21,928 nucleotides of DNA from Syntrophomonas sp. UBA4911 (GTDB taxonomy: Bacteria > Bacillota > Syntrophomonadia > Syntrophomonadales > Syntrophomonadaceae): NCBI GenBank assembly GCA_002398105.1, contig DHCD01000009.1, positions 1-21,928 of the forward strand, in the 5' to 3' direction. Of this stretch, positions 6,277-14,262 are shown in pieces; position 1 is the first letter of the stretch; the number at the start of each line of letters is the position of its first letter. The notes below the pieces were generated by a model. That model saw only the letters and a program-made list of their open reading frames with translations. It ran no database searches and was not told where the DNA came from. The position numbers and the translations under genes were made by a program.

Positions 6277-7434
6277 TCAGGAAACCGACTTTATCCTGGC
6301 CATGGCCTCTCTTATTCTGGCGGCGTCTACGGTAAGGGCCACCCGAAAATACTCTTCTCCATATTGACCATAGCCGTTGCCGGGCGTAATTATAACCCGG
6401 GCATTATCCAGAATAAATTCACAATACTCTGTCGTCGTGTATCCCTGGGGAACCTTTACCCATATATAGAAGCTTCCCCGCGGGAGCTGAAATGACCAGC
6501 CCAGTTCGCGCATGCCTTCCACCGCAGCATCACGCCGTTCCTGGTACATTTTCTGCAGGCCGGTTATAACATCACGGGGACCATCCAAGGCAGCTATAGC
6601 AGCATATTGTATCGCCGGAAATATACCCGAATCAATATTGGACTTATAGCGCCCCATTATTTCCACCACATCCTGGTTGCCCGCCATCCATCCGATTCTC
6701 CATCCGGTCATATTATAGGTCTTGGAAAGAGAGTGAAATTCAACCCCCACTTCTTTGGCGCCAGGCGCTTGCAGGAAGCTGGGAGCCACATAATCATCAT
6801 AAACCAGTTCTGAATAAGCGGCATCATGGCAAACCAGAATATCATAGCTGCGGGCAAACTCCACCACCTGCTGATAAAAGCCAATATCCGCCACTGCTCC
6901 GGTTGGGTTGTTGGGATAATTGAGAAACATAAGGCGAGCTGCCTGGGCCACCTGGGTAGGAATATCTTCCAGTAACGGCAGGTAGCCGTTTTCTTCTTTT
7001 AACGGCATAATGTGGGCGACCCCTCCGGCCAGTTGAGTGGCAATACTATAGACCGGGTAACCGGGATCAGGAACCAGATTGACATCCCCCGGATCTACAC
7101 AGGCAAACGGTATGTGGGCGATTCCTTCTTTCGAGCCCAGTAACGACACCACTTCGGTCCGGGGATCCAGTTCCACTCCGAAACGGTTTTGATACCAGCG
7201 GGCGACTGCCTCACGATAAGGCAATAAGCCGACTGAACTGGAATATTGATTATTGCCTTTTACGTAAATTGCTTTCGCCATCGCCGCAACGATATATTCC
7301 GGAGTAGGTTGATCGGGATCCCCTATGGCCAGATTAATAACATCAAGACCTTGCTGCTGAACCTCCTCTATTTTTTTCTCCATCCGGGCAAACAGATAAG
7401 GGGGCAAATTCTGCACGGCAATACTTTCCTTCAT
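6277..7434 (-). CDS. dapL: LL-diaminopimelate aminotransferase
   Basis: Converts tetrahydrodipicolinate directly to LL-diaminopimelate using glutamate as amino donor, bypassing the succinyl or acetyl route. The 385 aa product is a fold-type I PLP aminotransferase. NLAIGDPDQPTP (34-45), NYPNNPTGA (172-180) and the PLP lysine Lys238 in SLSKTYNMTGWRIGW are visible. Assignment to DapL rather than another class I aminotransferase rests on the overall sequence and on dapF lying 22 bases upstream in the same transcript. The start ATG has AGGAGG 8 bases upstream. Confidence 0.92.
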   Translation of the reverse strand: MKESIAVQNLPPYLFARMEKKIEEVQQQGLDVINLAIGDPDQPTPEYIVAAMAKAIYVKGNNQYSSSVGLLPYREAVARWYQNRFGVELDPRTEVVSLLGSKEGIAHIPFACVDPGDVNLVPDPGYPVYSIATQLAGGVAHIMPLKEENGYLPLLEDIPTQVAQAARLMFLNYPNNPTGAVADIGFYQQVVEFARSYDILVCHDAAYSELVYDDYVAPSFLQAPGAKEVGVEFHSLSKTYNMTGWRIGWMAGNQDVVEIMGRYKSNIDSGIFPAIQYAAIAALDGPRDVITGLQKMYQERRDAAVEGMRELGWSFQLPRGSFYIWVKVPQGYTTTEYCEFILDNARVIITPGNGYGQYGEEYFRVALTVDAARIREAMARIKSVS

Positions 7435-7456
7435 AAAATCATCCTCCTCTTAACTT

Positions 7457-8299
7457 CTATAGATTCTGCTCACTGATGATACCCCTAAATACCTCAACCG
7501 CAGTTCCGGTCATATATACATGATCATCTTCGGCATTCCACTCTATCCATAAATCACCGCCCGGCAAATACACCCGGGCCTGGCGGTTGGCTTTACCCAG
7601 CAGATGGCATGCTACCAAGGATGCACAGGCTCCGGTCCCGCAGGCCTGGGTCACTCCTGCCCCCCGTTCCCAAACCCGTACCTTAAGCTCTTCTTTTCCC
7701 AGAATCTGAACAAACTCCACATTGGTGCCATACGGGAATAAAGGAGCATTTTCCAAAGCCGCTCCCCACTTTTCCAGAAGAATCTGACTTACATCTTCCA
7801 CCACCACTATGGCATGGGGATTACCCATGGAAACAGCGGTTATCTTAAAAGGCTGCCCGGCAGCGCTTATTGCTATATCCAGATTGCCCTCTTCCCCCAT
7901 GGGAATATTTAAAGGGTTCAGTCCGGGTGGCCCCATATCTACCCGAACAGCCTGGGTTTTGGAGGACACTATCTTAACAACCCGAGCACCGGCCAAGGTT
8001 TTTACTGAAAATTCATCTTTATCAACCAATCCGGCTTGTTGAGCCCATAAGGCAATACAGCGAATACCATTGCCGCACATCTCGGCTTCGGAACCGTCAG
8101 GATTGAAGATACGCATAAAAATACCCTCTTCGGAATCGAAACCGGTAACCAGAATACCATCAGCTCCGATGCCATAATTGCGATTGCACCAGGCTATACT
8201 CAGAGGCTGAAAGCGGACCGCTTCCGCAAAGGATTCCGCCTGAACCACAATAAAATCGTTACCCAGACCGTGCATCTTGACAAAGTTCATAAATCTCAC
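7457..8299 (-). CDS. dapF: Diaminopimelate epimerase
   Basis: Epimerises LL- to meso-diaminopimelate for lysine and peptidoglycan. The two-base mechanism uses Cys75 (EMCGNGIRC) and Cys220 (ACGTGACAS), numbered from the GTG start. MHGLGNDF near the N-terminus is the family signature. The 280 aa length is normal. Start choice is uncertain. GTG at 8299 has AGGAG at 6-base spacing. ATG at 8290 gives MNFVKMHGLGND, which matches the family better but has weaker spacing. It is the first gene of dapF-dapL. A ~240-base leader ahead of it carries an AAAGGC element, and its promoter has the TATACTGTATA dyad upstream. Confidence 0.96.
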   Translation of the reverse strand: MRFMNFVKMHGLGNDFIVVQAESFAEAVRFQPLSIAWCNRNYGIGADGILVTGFDSEEGIFMRIFNPDGSEAEMCGNGIRCIALWAQQAGLVDKDEFSVKTLAGARVVKIVSSKTQAVRVDMGPPGLNPLNIPMGEEGNLDIAISAAGQPFKITAVSMGNPHAIVVVEDVSQILLEKWGAALENAPLFPYGTNVEFVQILGKEELKVRVWERGAGVTQACGTGACASLVACHLLGKANRQARVYLPGGDLWIEWNAEDDHVYMTGTAVEVFRGIISEQNL

Positions 8300-8440
8300 T
8301 TCCTTCTCCTCTTAATCCTTTCCTCTGCCCGGAGGGCGATATTCTGATCATAATCTTCCCCTCACAGGACCGGTACCGGCCGCTCCTCCTCTAAAAGCAG
8401 TATTGCCAAGGCCGGACGGCTTACATTCATCTTTATCCGG
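8300..8440 (-). other. Untranslated dapF leader, distal part
   Basis: No convincing gene. A 22-codon minus-strand frame (8362-8430, reading MNVSRPALAILLL at its start) lies after the terminator. It has a poor ribosome site, and its stop is close to a second short frame that runs into the dapF start. A GC-rich palindrome (CCGGTACCGG) falls around 8370-8382. I see no lysine riboswitch. Confidence 0.4.
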
Positions 8441-8442
8441 GG

Positions 8443-8511
8443 ATAAGAAAAGCGCCCTCAGATAAAGTTTGCCGACCATTCGCAGCTTAACCTTTCAAGG
8501 GCGCCTTTGCC
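8443..8511 (-). promoter_or_regulatory. dapF leader: AAAGGC hairpin, second hexaloop and terminator (element 6)
   Basis: The minus-strand transcript starts about 30 bases upstream and carries GGC-AAAGGC-GCC (loop 8503-8508). A second hairpin follows, UGCG-AAUGGU-CGGCA, with hexaloop at 8475-8480 (A1, G4) and one bulge. GCGCCCT of the first hairpin can pair instead with AGGGCGC (8452-8458), followed by a modest U tract (TTTTCTT). This terminator is weaker than the others, but the layout is the same. Confidence 0.68.
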
Positions 8512-8544
8512 TTTAAAATATCCTATTCAGTTTTGGCTGACACT

Positions 8545-8572
8545 ATTATAGCATCTCTAACAATCCAAACAA
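8545..8572 (-). promoter_or_regulatory. dapF-dapL promoter
   Basis: TTGTTT (8567-8572), a 16-base spacer, then TATAAT (8545-8550) on the minus strand. The architecture is the same as the carA promoter: identical -10, 16-base spacer, TTG-type weak -35, and dyad at the same distance upstream. Confidence 0.72.
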
Positions 8573-8587
8573 CTCTTTCCGACTCTT

Positions 8588-8598
8588 TATACTGTATA
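8588..8598. promoter_or_regulatory. Second copy of the palindromic operator TATACTGTATA
   Basis: Same 17-base context CTTTATACTGTATACCT as at carA. The distance from the dyad to the -10 box is 43 bases at both sites (8588 to 8545; 1744 to 1701). A centre about 55 bases upstream of the start fits an activator position. Confidence 0.68.
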
Positions 8599-8743
8599 CC
8601 TATCCGGTTGTTCCGGTAAGGTATCTTATGCCATCTTCCCGATTGGGAGAGCAAATATAACTCTCCAATCAGACGTATAAATATTATGGCCTGCAGAGCC
8701 GCAATCAACCACAAAATAGTCCAGCGGTGCCTGCTATATTTTT

Positions 8744-8873
8744 GACGCGGAATTCAGGGAATTTAGAAGGAAAAACGCGGAAGAAGACTTTAATAAATTC
8801 CGCGTATTTCCTTAAAAGATTCCGCGGCTTCCGCGTCCTTTTTATAATCAATCTGTGGTTATTTTCTAATTAG
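8744..8873 (-). repeat. Palindromic intergenic repeat, copy A
   Basis: The core 8744-8837 begins GACGCGGAA and ends TTCCGCGTC (9-bp terminal inverted repeats) and contains a nested pair, ACGCGGAA (8775) and TTCCGCGT (8798). A tail, ATCTGTGG...TTTTCTAATTAG, runs to the DUF554 stop codon. The same unit occurs in opposite orientation at 13811-13935. The two share a 23-base identical stretch (8787-8809 and 13871-13893 reverse-complemented). It has no coding capacity. It resembles a MITE or REP-type element. Confidence 0.8.
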
Positions 8874-9563
8874 TTAAAAAGGAAGGTGTTGAAACAGCAA
8901 CATAATGAAAGGAACCAGAATAAGACCGGGCAGGAGATTGGCTACCCGTATGCGGGTGAGGCCCAGCAGATTCAAACCCAGGCCTGCTATCAGGATCCCG
9001 CCCAAGGCAGTAATGTTATTTAACATGGGATCGCTTAAGAGTGGTTTTAAAAAACCTGCTCCCAGGCTGATCGCCCCCTGATAGAGCAAAACCGGTATGG
9101 AGGAAAACAAAACTCCCACCCCCATGCTGGCGGCAAATATAATGGAGAAGATACCATCCAGCAAAGACTTTATCAACAAAATCTGATAATTGCCGGTGAG
9201 GCCGTCTTCCAAAGCGCCAACCACTCCCATGGCCCCTACGCAAAAAAGCAGGCTGGCAGAAACAAAGCCCTTGACAAAGTCGCTTCCTCCGAAGGAGAAT
9301 CGACTTTGAATTTTGGTGCCCAGGGCTTCAAGTCTATGCTCCCATTGGCGCCATTCGCCAATTACAGCTCCAAGGGCCAAACTGAGTCCGATAACGGCAA
9401 AATTGTCAGCCTGGAAACCATATTTTACCCCTATTATGAATACCAGTAAAGCCAGCCCATCCTGAATACTTTTGCTGAAGTTCTCTGCTATCCCCCGGCG
9501 TAAGAGCAAGCCTACCAGGCCCGCTCCCGCTATTGCCGCTGCGTTTATTACCGTTCCTGTCAC
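8874..9563 (-). CDS. DUF554 family membrane protein (YdfK-like)
   Basis: A 229 aa very hydrophobic protein with about six or seven membrane segments and short charged loops. The start TGTVINAAAIAGAGLVGLLL and glycine-rich segments (GVKYGFQADNF, LALGAVIGEW, GAMGVVGALEDG) are typical of the DUF554 family, whose function is unknown. The start is GTG at 9563, overlapping the ligA stop by four bases (GTGA), so translation is probably coupled to ligA. No separate good ribosome site is seen. Its stop codon sits at the border of repeat copy A. The linkage with ligA probably reflects only shared transcription. Confidence 0.88.
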   Translation of the reverse strand: MTGTVINAAAIAGAGLVGLLLRRGIAENFSKSIQDGLALLVFIIGVKYGFQADNFAVIGLSLALGAVIGEWRQWEHRLEALGTKIQSRFSFGGSDFVKGFVSASLLFCVGAMGVVGALEDGLTGNYQILLIKSLLDGIFSIIFAASMGVGVLFSSIPVLLYQGAISLGAGFLKPLLSDPMLNNITALGGILIAGLGLNLLGLTRIRVANLLPGLILVPFIMLLFQHLPF

Positions 9564-11569
9564 TTAATCACCCGATTGCAAGAATTTCCTGCCAGCATTT
9601 TTATGAACTCTTCCTCGGTCAGCAGGGTGACCCCCAGTTGTATGGCTTTGTCGTATTTACTGCCCGGTTCGCTGCCGGCTACTACGTAACTGGTCTTTTT
9701 ACTGACGCTGCTGCTGACCTTGCCGCCCAGAGCTTCTATTCTGTCGCTGGCTTCGTTACGGGTCATAGCCTCCATGGTTCCGGTCAGAACAAAGGTTTTG
9801 CCGGCCAGGGGCTGCAGGCCCTTGGCACTTCCTGCTTCCACGGTGTTAACCCCGGCCGCTTTCAGCCGGGCAATAGTAGCCTGGTTGCGTGGTTCCCGAA
9901 AGAATTTTACCACACTTTCAGCCATTTTAGGGCCAATATCCGGTATACTCAATAATTGTTCCTCATCTATCTCCATAAAGGCCTCAATATCATGGATATG
10001 CTCGGTTAAAATACGGGCCGTCTTGGCCCCTACGTGGCGAATTCCCAGAGCGGTCAATAACCGGTACAGGGGACGTGACTTACTGTCTTCAATGGCCCGG
10101 ATAAGGTTGGCGGCCGATTTAGCTCCCATTCTGTCCAGTCCTGCTATCTGCTCTTCCCGCAGATAGTAAAGGTCGTCAACCTTTTGCACCAGCTTTTTTT
10201 CCACTACCTGGTCCACCACTGCCGGACCCAGGCCATCAATATCCATAGCCGTACGGGAGGCAAAAAAGACCAGACTTTCTTTAAGACGAGCAGGGCAGTT
10301 GATATTTCCGCACCGGTAAGCTACCTCCCCCTCAAAGCGCATTACCTGGCTGCCGCAAGCCGGACATTCATGCGGGGGTTCTATCTGCCGCTCATCACCC
10401 TGTCTTTTTTCGCTCAATGGTCTGATTATTTCGGGGATAATGTCTCCAGCCTTGTGTACCAGCACCAGGTCTCCGACCCGGATGTCCTTTTCCTGCAGCA
10501 GGTCGAAATTATGCATGCTGGCTCGACTCACGGTGGTTCCGGCCAGAACTACCGGCTCCAGAATAGCGGTAGGCGCAATTATTCCCGTTCTGCCCACATT
10601 GATTTCCACCTGCCGCAGGCGGGTTTCTTTTTCTTCCGCCGGGAACTTATAGGCTATGGCCCAGCGCGGGCTTTTGGCGGTCTGGCCCAGTTTTTCCCGC
10701 TCGGCCAAGGGGTCCAGCTTGATTACGATCCCGTCAATTTCATAGGGTAAATCATGACGTCTTTCCTGATACTCCCGGCTATACTCATACACTTCGCCTA
10801 TGCCGGGGCAGAAACGGGCTTCGCCGTTAACCGGAAAACCCTGGCGCTTTAAATAAGCCAAGGCTTGCTGCTGGGTTTCAATATCTATGCCCTCGCTGTA
10901 AATAATGTCGTAGATAAAAGCCGACAGGGCCCTTTGGGCGGTGATACCCGGATCCAGCTGGCGCAAAGATCCGGCGGCGGCATTACGAGGATTGGCAAAA
11001 ACCCTTTCCCCCTTTTCTTCCTTGTCCTGGTTAAGGCGCAAAAACTCCCCTTTAGGCATATAGACTTCTCCGCGCACTTCCAGGCGGGGAACGTTTTCCC
11101 GCAGCCGCAGGGGAATACTTTTTACCGTCCTTATATTGGCAGTAACATCCTCTCCTACCAGACCGTCACCCCTGGTAGCGGCATTGATCAAAACTCCGTC
11201 TTCATAAATCAAAGCAATGGATACCCCGTCTATCTTCAATTCAGCCATATAGGGGGCCGGGGATATTATCCGCGCTACCCGGCGGTCAAAATCCTTAAGA
11301 TCAGCCAGGGAAAAGGCGTTATCCAGGCTGAGCAAAGGCCTGCGGTGAGTAATCGGAGAAAACCTCTGCGCCGCCTGTCCCCCTACTCTCTGGGTAGGCG
11401 AATCAGAAGTCAAAAATTCCGGATTTTCCTTTTCCAGGCGGCTCAATTCCTGCATCGTACGGTCATATTCGGTATCGCTTATCAGGGGATCGTCCAGTAT
11501 ATAGTAATGGTATTCATGCTTGCGCAATTCTTCCCGCAGCTGGTTTATCCGCTGGGCAATTCCGGCCAC
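9560..11569 (-). CDS. ligA: NAD-dependent DNA ligase
   Basis: Seals nicks in replication and repair using NAD+. The 669 aa length is normal. Order: Ia domain (HYYILDDPLISDTEYD, 21-36), adenylation domain with Lys112 in KIDG, OB fold, zinc finger with four Cys (CPACG...CGNINC), helix-hairpin-helix repeats, and a BRCT domain at the C-terminus (KTFVLTGTM...). The start is GTG at 11569, with GGGAGG 7 bases upstream. It follows pcrA by 27 bases and overlaps the DUF554 gene. Confidence 0.98.
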   Translation of the reverse strand: MAGIAQRINQLREELRKHEYHYYILDDPLISDTEYDRTMQELSRLEKENPEFLTSDSPTQRVGGQAAQRFSPITHRRPLLSLDNAFSLADLKDFDRRVARIISPAPYMAELKIDGVSIALIYEDGVLINAATRGDGLVGEDVTANIRTVKSIPLRLRENVPRLEVRGEVYMPKGEFLRLNQDKEEKGERVFANPRNAAAGSLRQLDPGITAQRALSAFIYDIIYSEGIDIETQQQALAYLKRQGFPVNGEARFCPGIGEVYEYSREYQERRHDLPYEIDGIVIKLDPLAEREKLGQTAKSPRWAIAYKFPAEEKETRLRQVEINVGRTGIIAPTAILEPVVLAGTTVSRASMHNFDLLQEKDIRVGDLVLVHKAGDIIPEIIRPLSEKRQGDERQIEPPHECPACGSQVMRFEGEVAYRCGNINCPARLKESLVFFASRTAMDIDGLGPAVVDQVVEKKLVQKVDDLYYLREEQIAGLDRMGAKSAANLIRAIEDSKSRPLYRLLTALGIRHVGAKTARILTEHIHDIEAFMEIDEEQLLSIPDIGPKMAESVVKFFREPRNQATIARLKAAGVNTVEAGSAKGLQPLAGKTFVLTGTMEAMTRNEASDRIEALGGKVSSSVSKKTSYVVAGSEPGSKYDKAIQLGVTLLTEEEFIKMLAGNSCNRVIK

Positions 11570-11596
11570 AATAATTCCTCCCTGAAATTTAGTATT

Positions 11597-13687
11597 TTAA
11601 CTTATTTTTTCCAGAGGAGCAATATCTAAACGCAGCATCCTGGTTCCCGCCCGCTCAAAGTCGATTATGGCGGTTTCGTAATCCTCACTTATACTAATTA
11701 TTACTCCCATGCCGAATTTATGGTGAATAACAGTATCTCCCTTTTCCAACTGACAATCAACGATTTTCTTTTCATGAGGTGAAAGTACTAAATCCAATGG
11801 TATCTCCTGCAAAAAACGAGAGGGAGGATTGCTCCTCTCATATCCATAAAGCAAACGGCTTACGGCATTAGTCAGATAAAGCCTTTCCATGGCTCTGGTA
11901 ATGCCGACATAACAGAGCCGTCTTTCTTCCTCAATTTCCTTGGAGGTCTCACTGCGATAAGAGGGAAAGACTCCTTCCTCCATGCCCGTCATGAATACTA
12001 CCGGGAATTCGAGGCCTTTAGCCCCATGAAAGGTCATGAGCATTACTGACTCGGAGTAGTCGATGTCGTCATTATCCTGGACCAGGGCTATGTCGGCCAG
12101 GAAATCATCCAAGGTTTCCCCACCCTCTTTTTCATATTCCAGGGCCAGGGACCTCAGTTCTTCAATGTTTTCTATCCGCGTTTGCGCTTCTATAGGATTA
12201 TTCTTTTTAAGATCCTCCACGTAATCGCTTACGTTTATAAGATGGTCGATAATTTCATGCACCGGCGCTTTATCCAAGCTCATTATATTAAGAAAATCAA
12301 TCATGCCGTGAAATTCTTCCAATTTCTCTACTATTTTTTTACTGATACCGGTTATTTCCGAGGCATAGATCAGGGATTCCATTAGGGACAGGTTCCTCTC
12401 CTGGGCAAAGGTTTTGATTTTTTCCAGGGTTTTATCTCCGATACCGCGCCGGGGGATATTTATTATCCGGTCAAAGCTTAAAGTATCATTGGGATTACAG
12501 GCCAACTTAAGATAAGCTATGATATCCTTTATTTCTTTCCTCTCATAGAACCTGCGCGCCCCGATAATCTTGTAGGGGATATATCTTCTTACCAGGGCTT
12601 CTTCCAAAATCCGGGATTGGGCATGAGTGCGATAAAAAATGGCAAAATCACTGTATTTCCTTCCTTCCCGGTCGAGCAGATCCGCAATGGTGTCGGCTAC
12701 GAAACGGGATTCCTGATAGCTGTCACTGGCGCAGAAATAGACCACCTTTTCCCCTTCTCCCCGGCTGCTGTGAAGATTCTTTTCCTGGCGCTCCAGGTTA
12801 TTGGCTATAAGTGAATTGGCGGCCGAAAGTATATTCTGGCTGGAACGGTAATTAATCTCCAGCTTAATCACCGCGGTATCCTGATAATCATTTAAGAAAC
12901 GGGTAATGTTATAAGGCTCTGCTCCCCGCCAGCTATATATGGACTGGTCCGGATCACCGACCACAAATATATTATGATGACCTGAGGCTAACAATCGGGC
13001 CCAATAATACTGAGCATAATTAGTATCCTGGTATTCGTCAATCATGATATATTTAAACCACTGCTGATATTTTTCCAGAATATCGGGGTATTGCTGAAAA
13101 AGCCTTATACAGAGTACTATCAGGTCATCAAAATCAAGGGCGTTAAGTTCCTTGAGACGGGCATTGTAGAGCTTAAATATCCGTAGATTCTTTTCTTTTA
13201 CATAGTAGGGCAGTTTGAGACTGTCAAAATGCTTTTCCGGATCCAGCAGGCTGTTCTTCACCTGTTTGAAACCGTAGAGCAGCTCGTCCGGGGCAGTCTC
13301 CAGGTCATTTTCTTCTTTCAACAGGGTCTTTATCAGGGATTTGCACTCAGCTTCGTCGACTATGGTGAAATTAGGCTGGTATCCTAATTTTTCGATGTCC
13401 ATGCGCAGGATACGGTAACAGGCTGCATGGAAGGTCTGTATCCATCTGCCGGCATAATCCGGGATGATGCTGGCCACCCGGGAGCGCATCTCCTGGGCTG
13501 CCTTATTGGTAAAGGTAATGGCAAGAATCGAATTGGCAGGCACTCCCTGATCAATCAGACGGGCTATTCTTCTGGTAAGAACCCTGGTTTTGCCGCTGCC
13601 GGCTCCGGCCAGTACCATACAGGGCCCTTCTTTTTGCAATACTGCCTGCATTTGTTGTTCATTTAAATCCTTCATCAAATCTATCAT
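11597..13687 (-). CDS. pcrA: ATP-dependent 3'-5' DNA helicase PcrA/UvrD
   Basis: A superfamily 1A helicase for repair and removal of replication obstacles. The 696 aa product has Walker A GAGSGKT (28-34), Walker B DEYQD (217-221), motif QSIYSWRGA, INYRSSQNI, a late TFHGAKGLEF motif and YVGITRA. The C-terminal ~45 residues (GDTVIHHKFGMGVI...) form the Tudor-like domain typical of PcrA, which supports PcrA over Rep. The start is ATG 13687, with AAAGGTGG about 12 bases upstream. The in-frame ATG at 13675 is an alternative. Confidence 0.96.
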   Translation of the reverse strand: MIDLMKDLNEQQMQAVLQKEGPCMVLAGAGSGKTRVLTRRIARLIDQGVPANSILAITFTNKAAQEMRSRVASIIPDYAGRWIQTFHAACYRILRMDIEKLGYQPNFTIVDEAECKSLIKTLLKEENDLETAPDELLYGFKQVKNSLLDPEKHFDSLKLPYYVKEKNLRIFKLYNARLKELNALDFDDLIVLCIRLFQQYPDILEKYQQWFKYIMIDEYQDTNYAQYYWARLLASGHHNIFVVGDPDQSIYSWRGAEPYNITRFLNDYQDTAVIKLEINYRSSQNILSAANSLIANNLERQEKNLHSSRGEGEKVVYFCASDSYQESRFVADTIADLLDREGRKYSDFAIFYRTHAQSRILEEALVRRYIPYKIIGARRFYERKEIKDIIAYLKLACNPNDTLSFDRIINIPRRGIGDKTLEKIKTFAQERNLSLMESLIYASEITGISKKIVEKLEEFHGMIDFLNIMSLDKAPVHEIIDHLINVSDYVEDLKKNNPIEAQTRIENIEELRSLALEYEKEGGETLDDFLADIALVQDNDDIDYSESVMLMTFHGAKGLEFPVVFMTGMEEGVFPSYRSETSKEIEEERRLCYVGITRAMERLYLTNAVSRLLYGYERSNPPSRFLQEIPLDLVLSPHEKKIVDCQLEKGDTVIHHKFGMGVIISISEDYETAIIDFERAGTRMLRLDIAPLEKIS

Positions 13688-13810
13688 TATATTTAAACCA
13701 CCTTTTTATTGCCAGAAAAGCTGAATTGAGCGCCTTCGCTTATGCCGCTTGATTTTTTCCCCATTCTTAAACTAGTATTAATGATACCATAAACGCCCAA
13801 GCTCTTTCAT

Positions 13811-13935
13811 TTAATTAGAAAATAGACGCAGATCAATTAAAACAGACGCGGAACCCGCGGAATATTAGGAAAATACGCGGAATTTATTAAAGTTTTCTTC
13901 CGCGTTCTTCCCCTGAATTCCTTGAATTCCGCGTC
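13811..13935 (+). repeat. Palindromic intergenic repeat, copy B (inverted relative to copy A)
   Basis: Begins TTAATTAGAAAATAGACGCA. The core 13845-13935 is bounded by GACGCGGAA and TTCCGCGTC, with the nested ACGCGGAA/TTCCGCGT pair. Reverse-complemented, it aligns with copy A along its whole length with scattered differences. Copies A and B bracket DUF554-ligA-pcrA. Confidence 0.8.
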
Positions 13936-14038
13936 AAAAAACTAGTGAAACCGTGGGACTATTTTGGGGCTGCTTGCCCTGCCTGCTGCCTGTGCCCCAT
14001 GGATATGCCCTATGGGTACGGCCTCCGGCCATGAGGGG

Positions 14039-14073
14039 TTAATTAGAAAATAACCACAGATTACACAGATTAT
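14039..14073 (+). repeat. Fragment of a dispersed intergenic repeat
   Basis: TTAATTAGAAAATAACCACA followed by GATTACACAGATTAT. The first part repeats the left end of copy B directly. ATAACCACAGATT matches the tail of copy A in reverse complement (8844-8864). From memory, similar CCACAGATTACACAGATT strings are frequent between genes in several anaerobic bacteria. Confidence 0.6.
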
Positions 14074-14262
14074 CCCCCCCTACGGGGACAACTGATGCTC
14101 TTTATACTCGCAATTAAGGACGCGGATTATCACCTATTAACATAGAATGTTACTTTAAGAGCTAATCCTGATTCTTTTAGTTTTTTTCTGCAATATCTGT
14201 TAAAATATCGCCACAACCGATATGTAAAAAAGGGCAACCAGCAAAGGGGAAGGAATACTTAC

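Larger units (their letters stand above)
13688..14262. other. 575-base intergenic region between divergent pcrA and the Smr gene
   Basis: Contains repeat copy B (13811-13935), a GC-rich imperfect inverted repeat (CCCCATGG 13995-14002 against CCATGAGGGG 14029-14038) and a third repeat fragment (14039-14073). No gene is supported. A possible weak -10 (TAAAAT, 14201-14206) precedes the Smr gene without a good -35. I could not place a convincing pcrA promoter. Confidence 0.6.

Noticed and set aside
8300..8511. Lysine riboswitch ahead of dapF
   Set aside because: The leader is explained by the short hairpin/terminator switch, and I see no multi-helix L-box core.
8523..8714. Minus-strand 63-codon frame upstream of dapF
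   Set aside because: It covers the dapF -10, -35 and the TATACTGTATA dyad, has no ribosome site or family resemblance, and is best read as promoter DNA.
9720..10166. Long plus-strand frames antisense to ligA, and similar ones over trp genes
   Set aside because: They are shadows of GC-rich coding sequence, with no ribosome sites and no family resemblance.
13727..13745. AGC-GAAGGC-GCT in front of pcrA, similar to the AAAGGC hairpin
   Set aside because: The loop begins with G, the stem is only three pairs, and no overlapping terminator follows; treated as coincidence.
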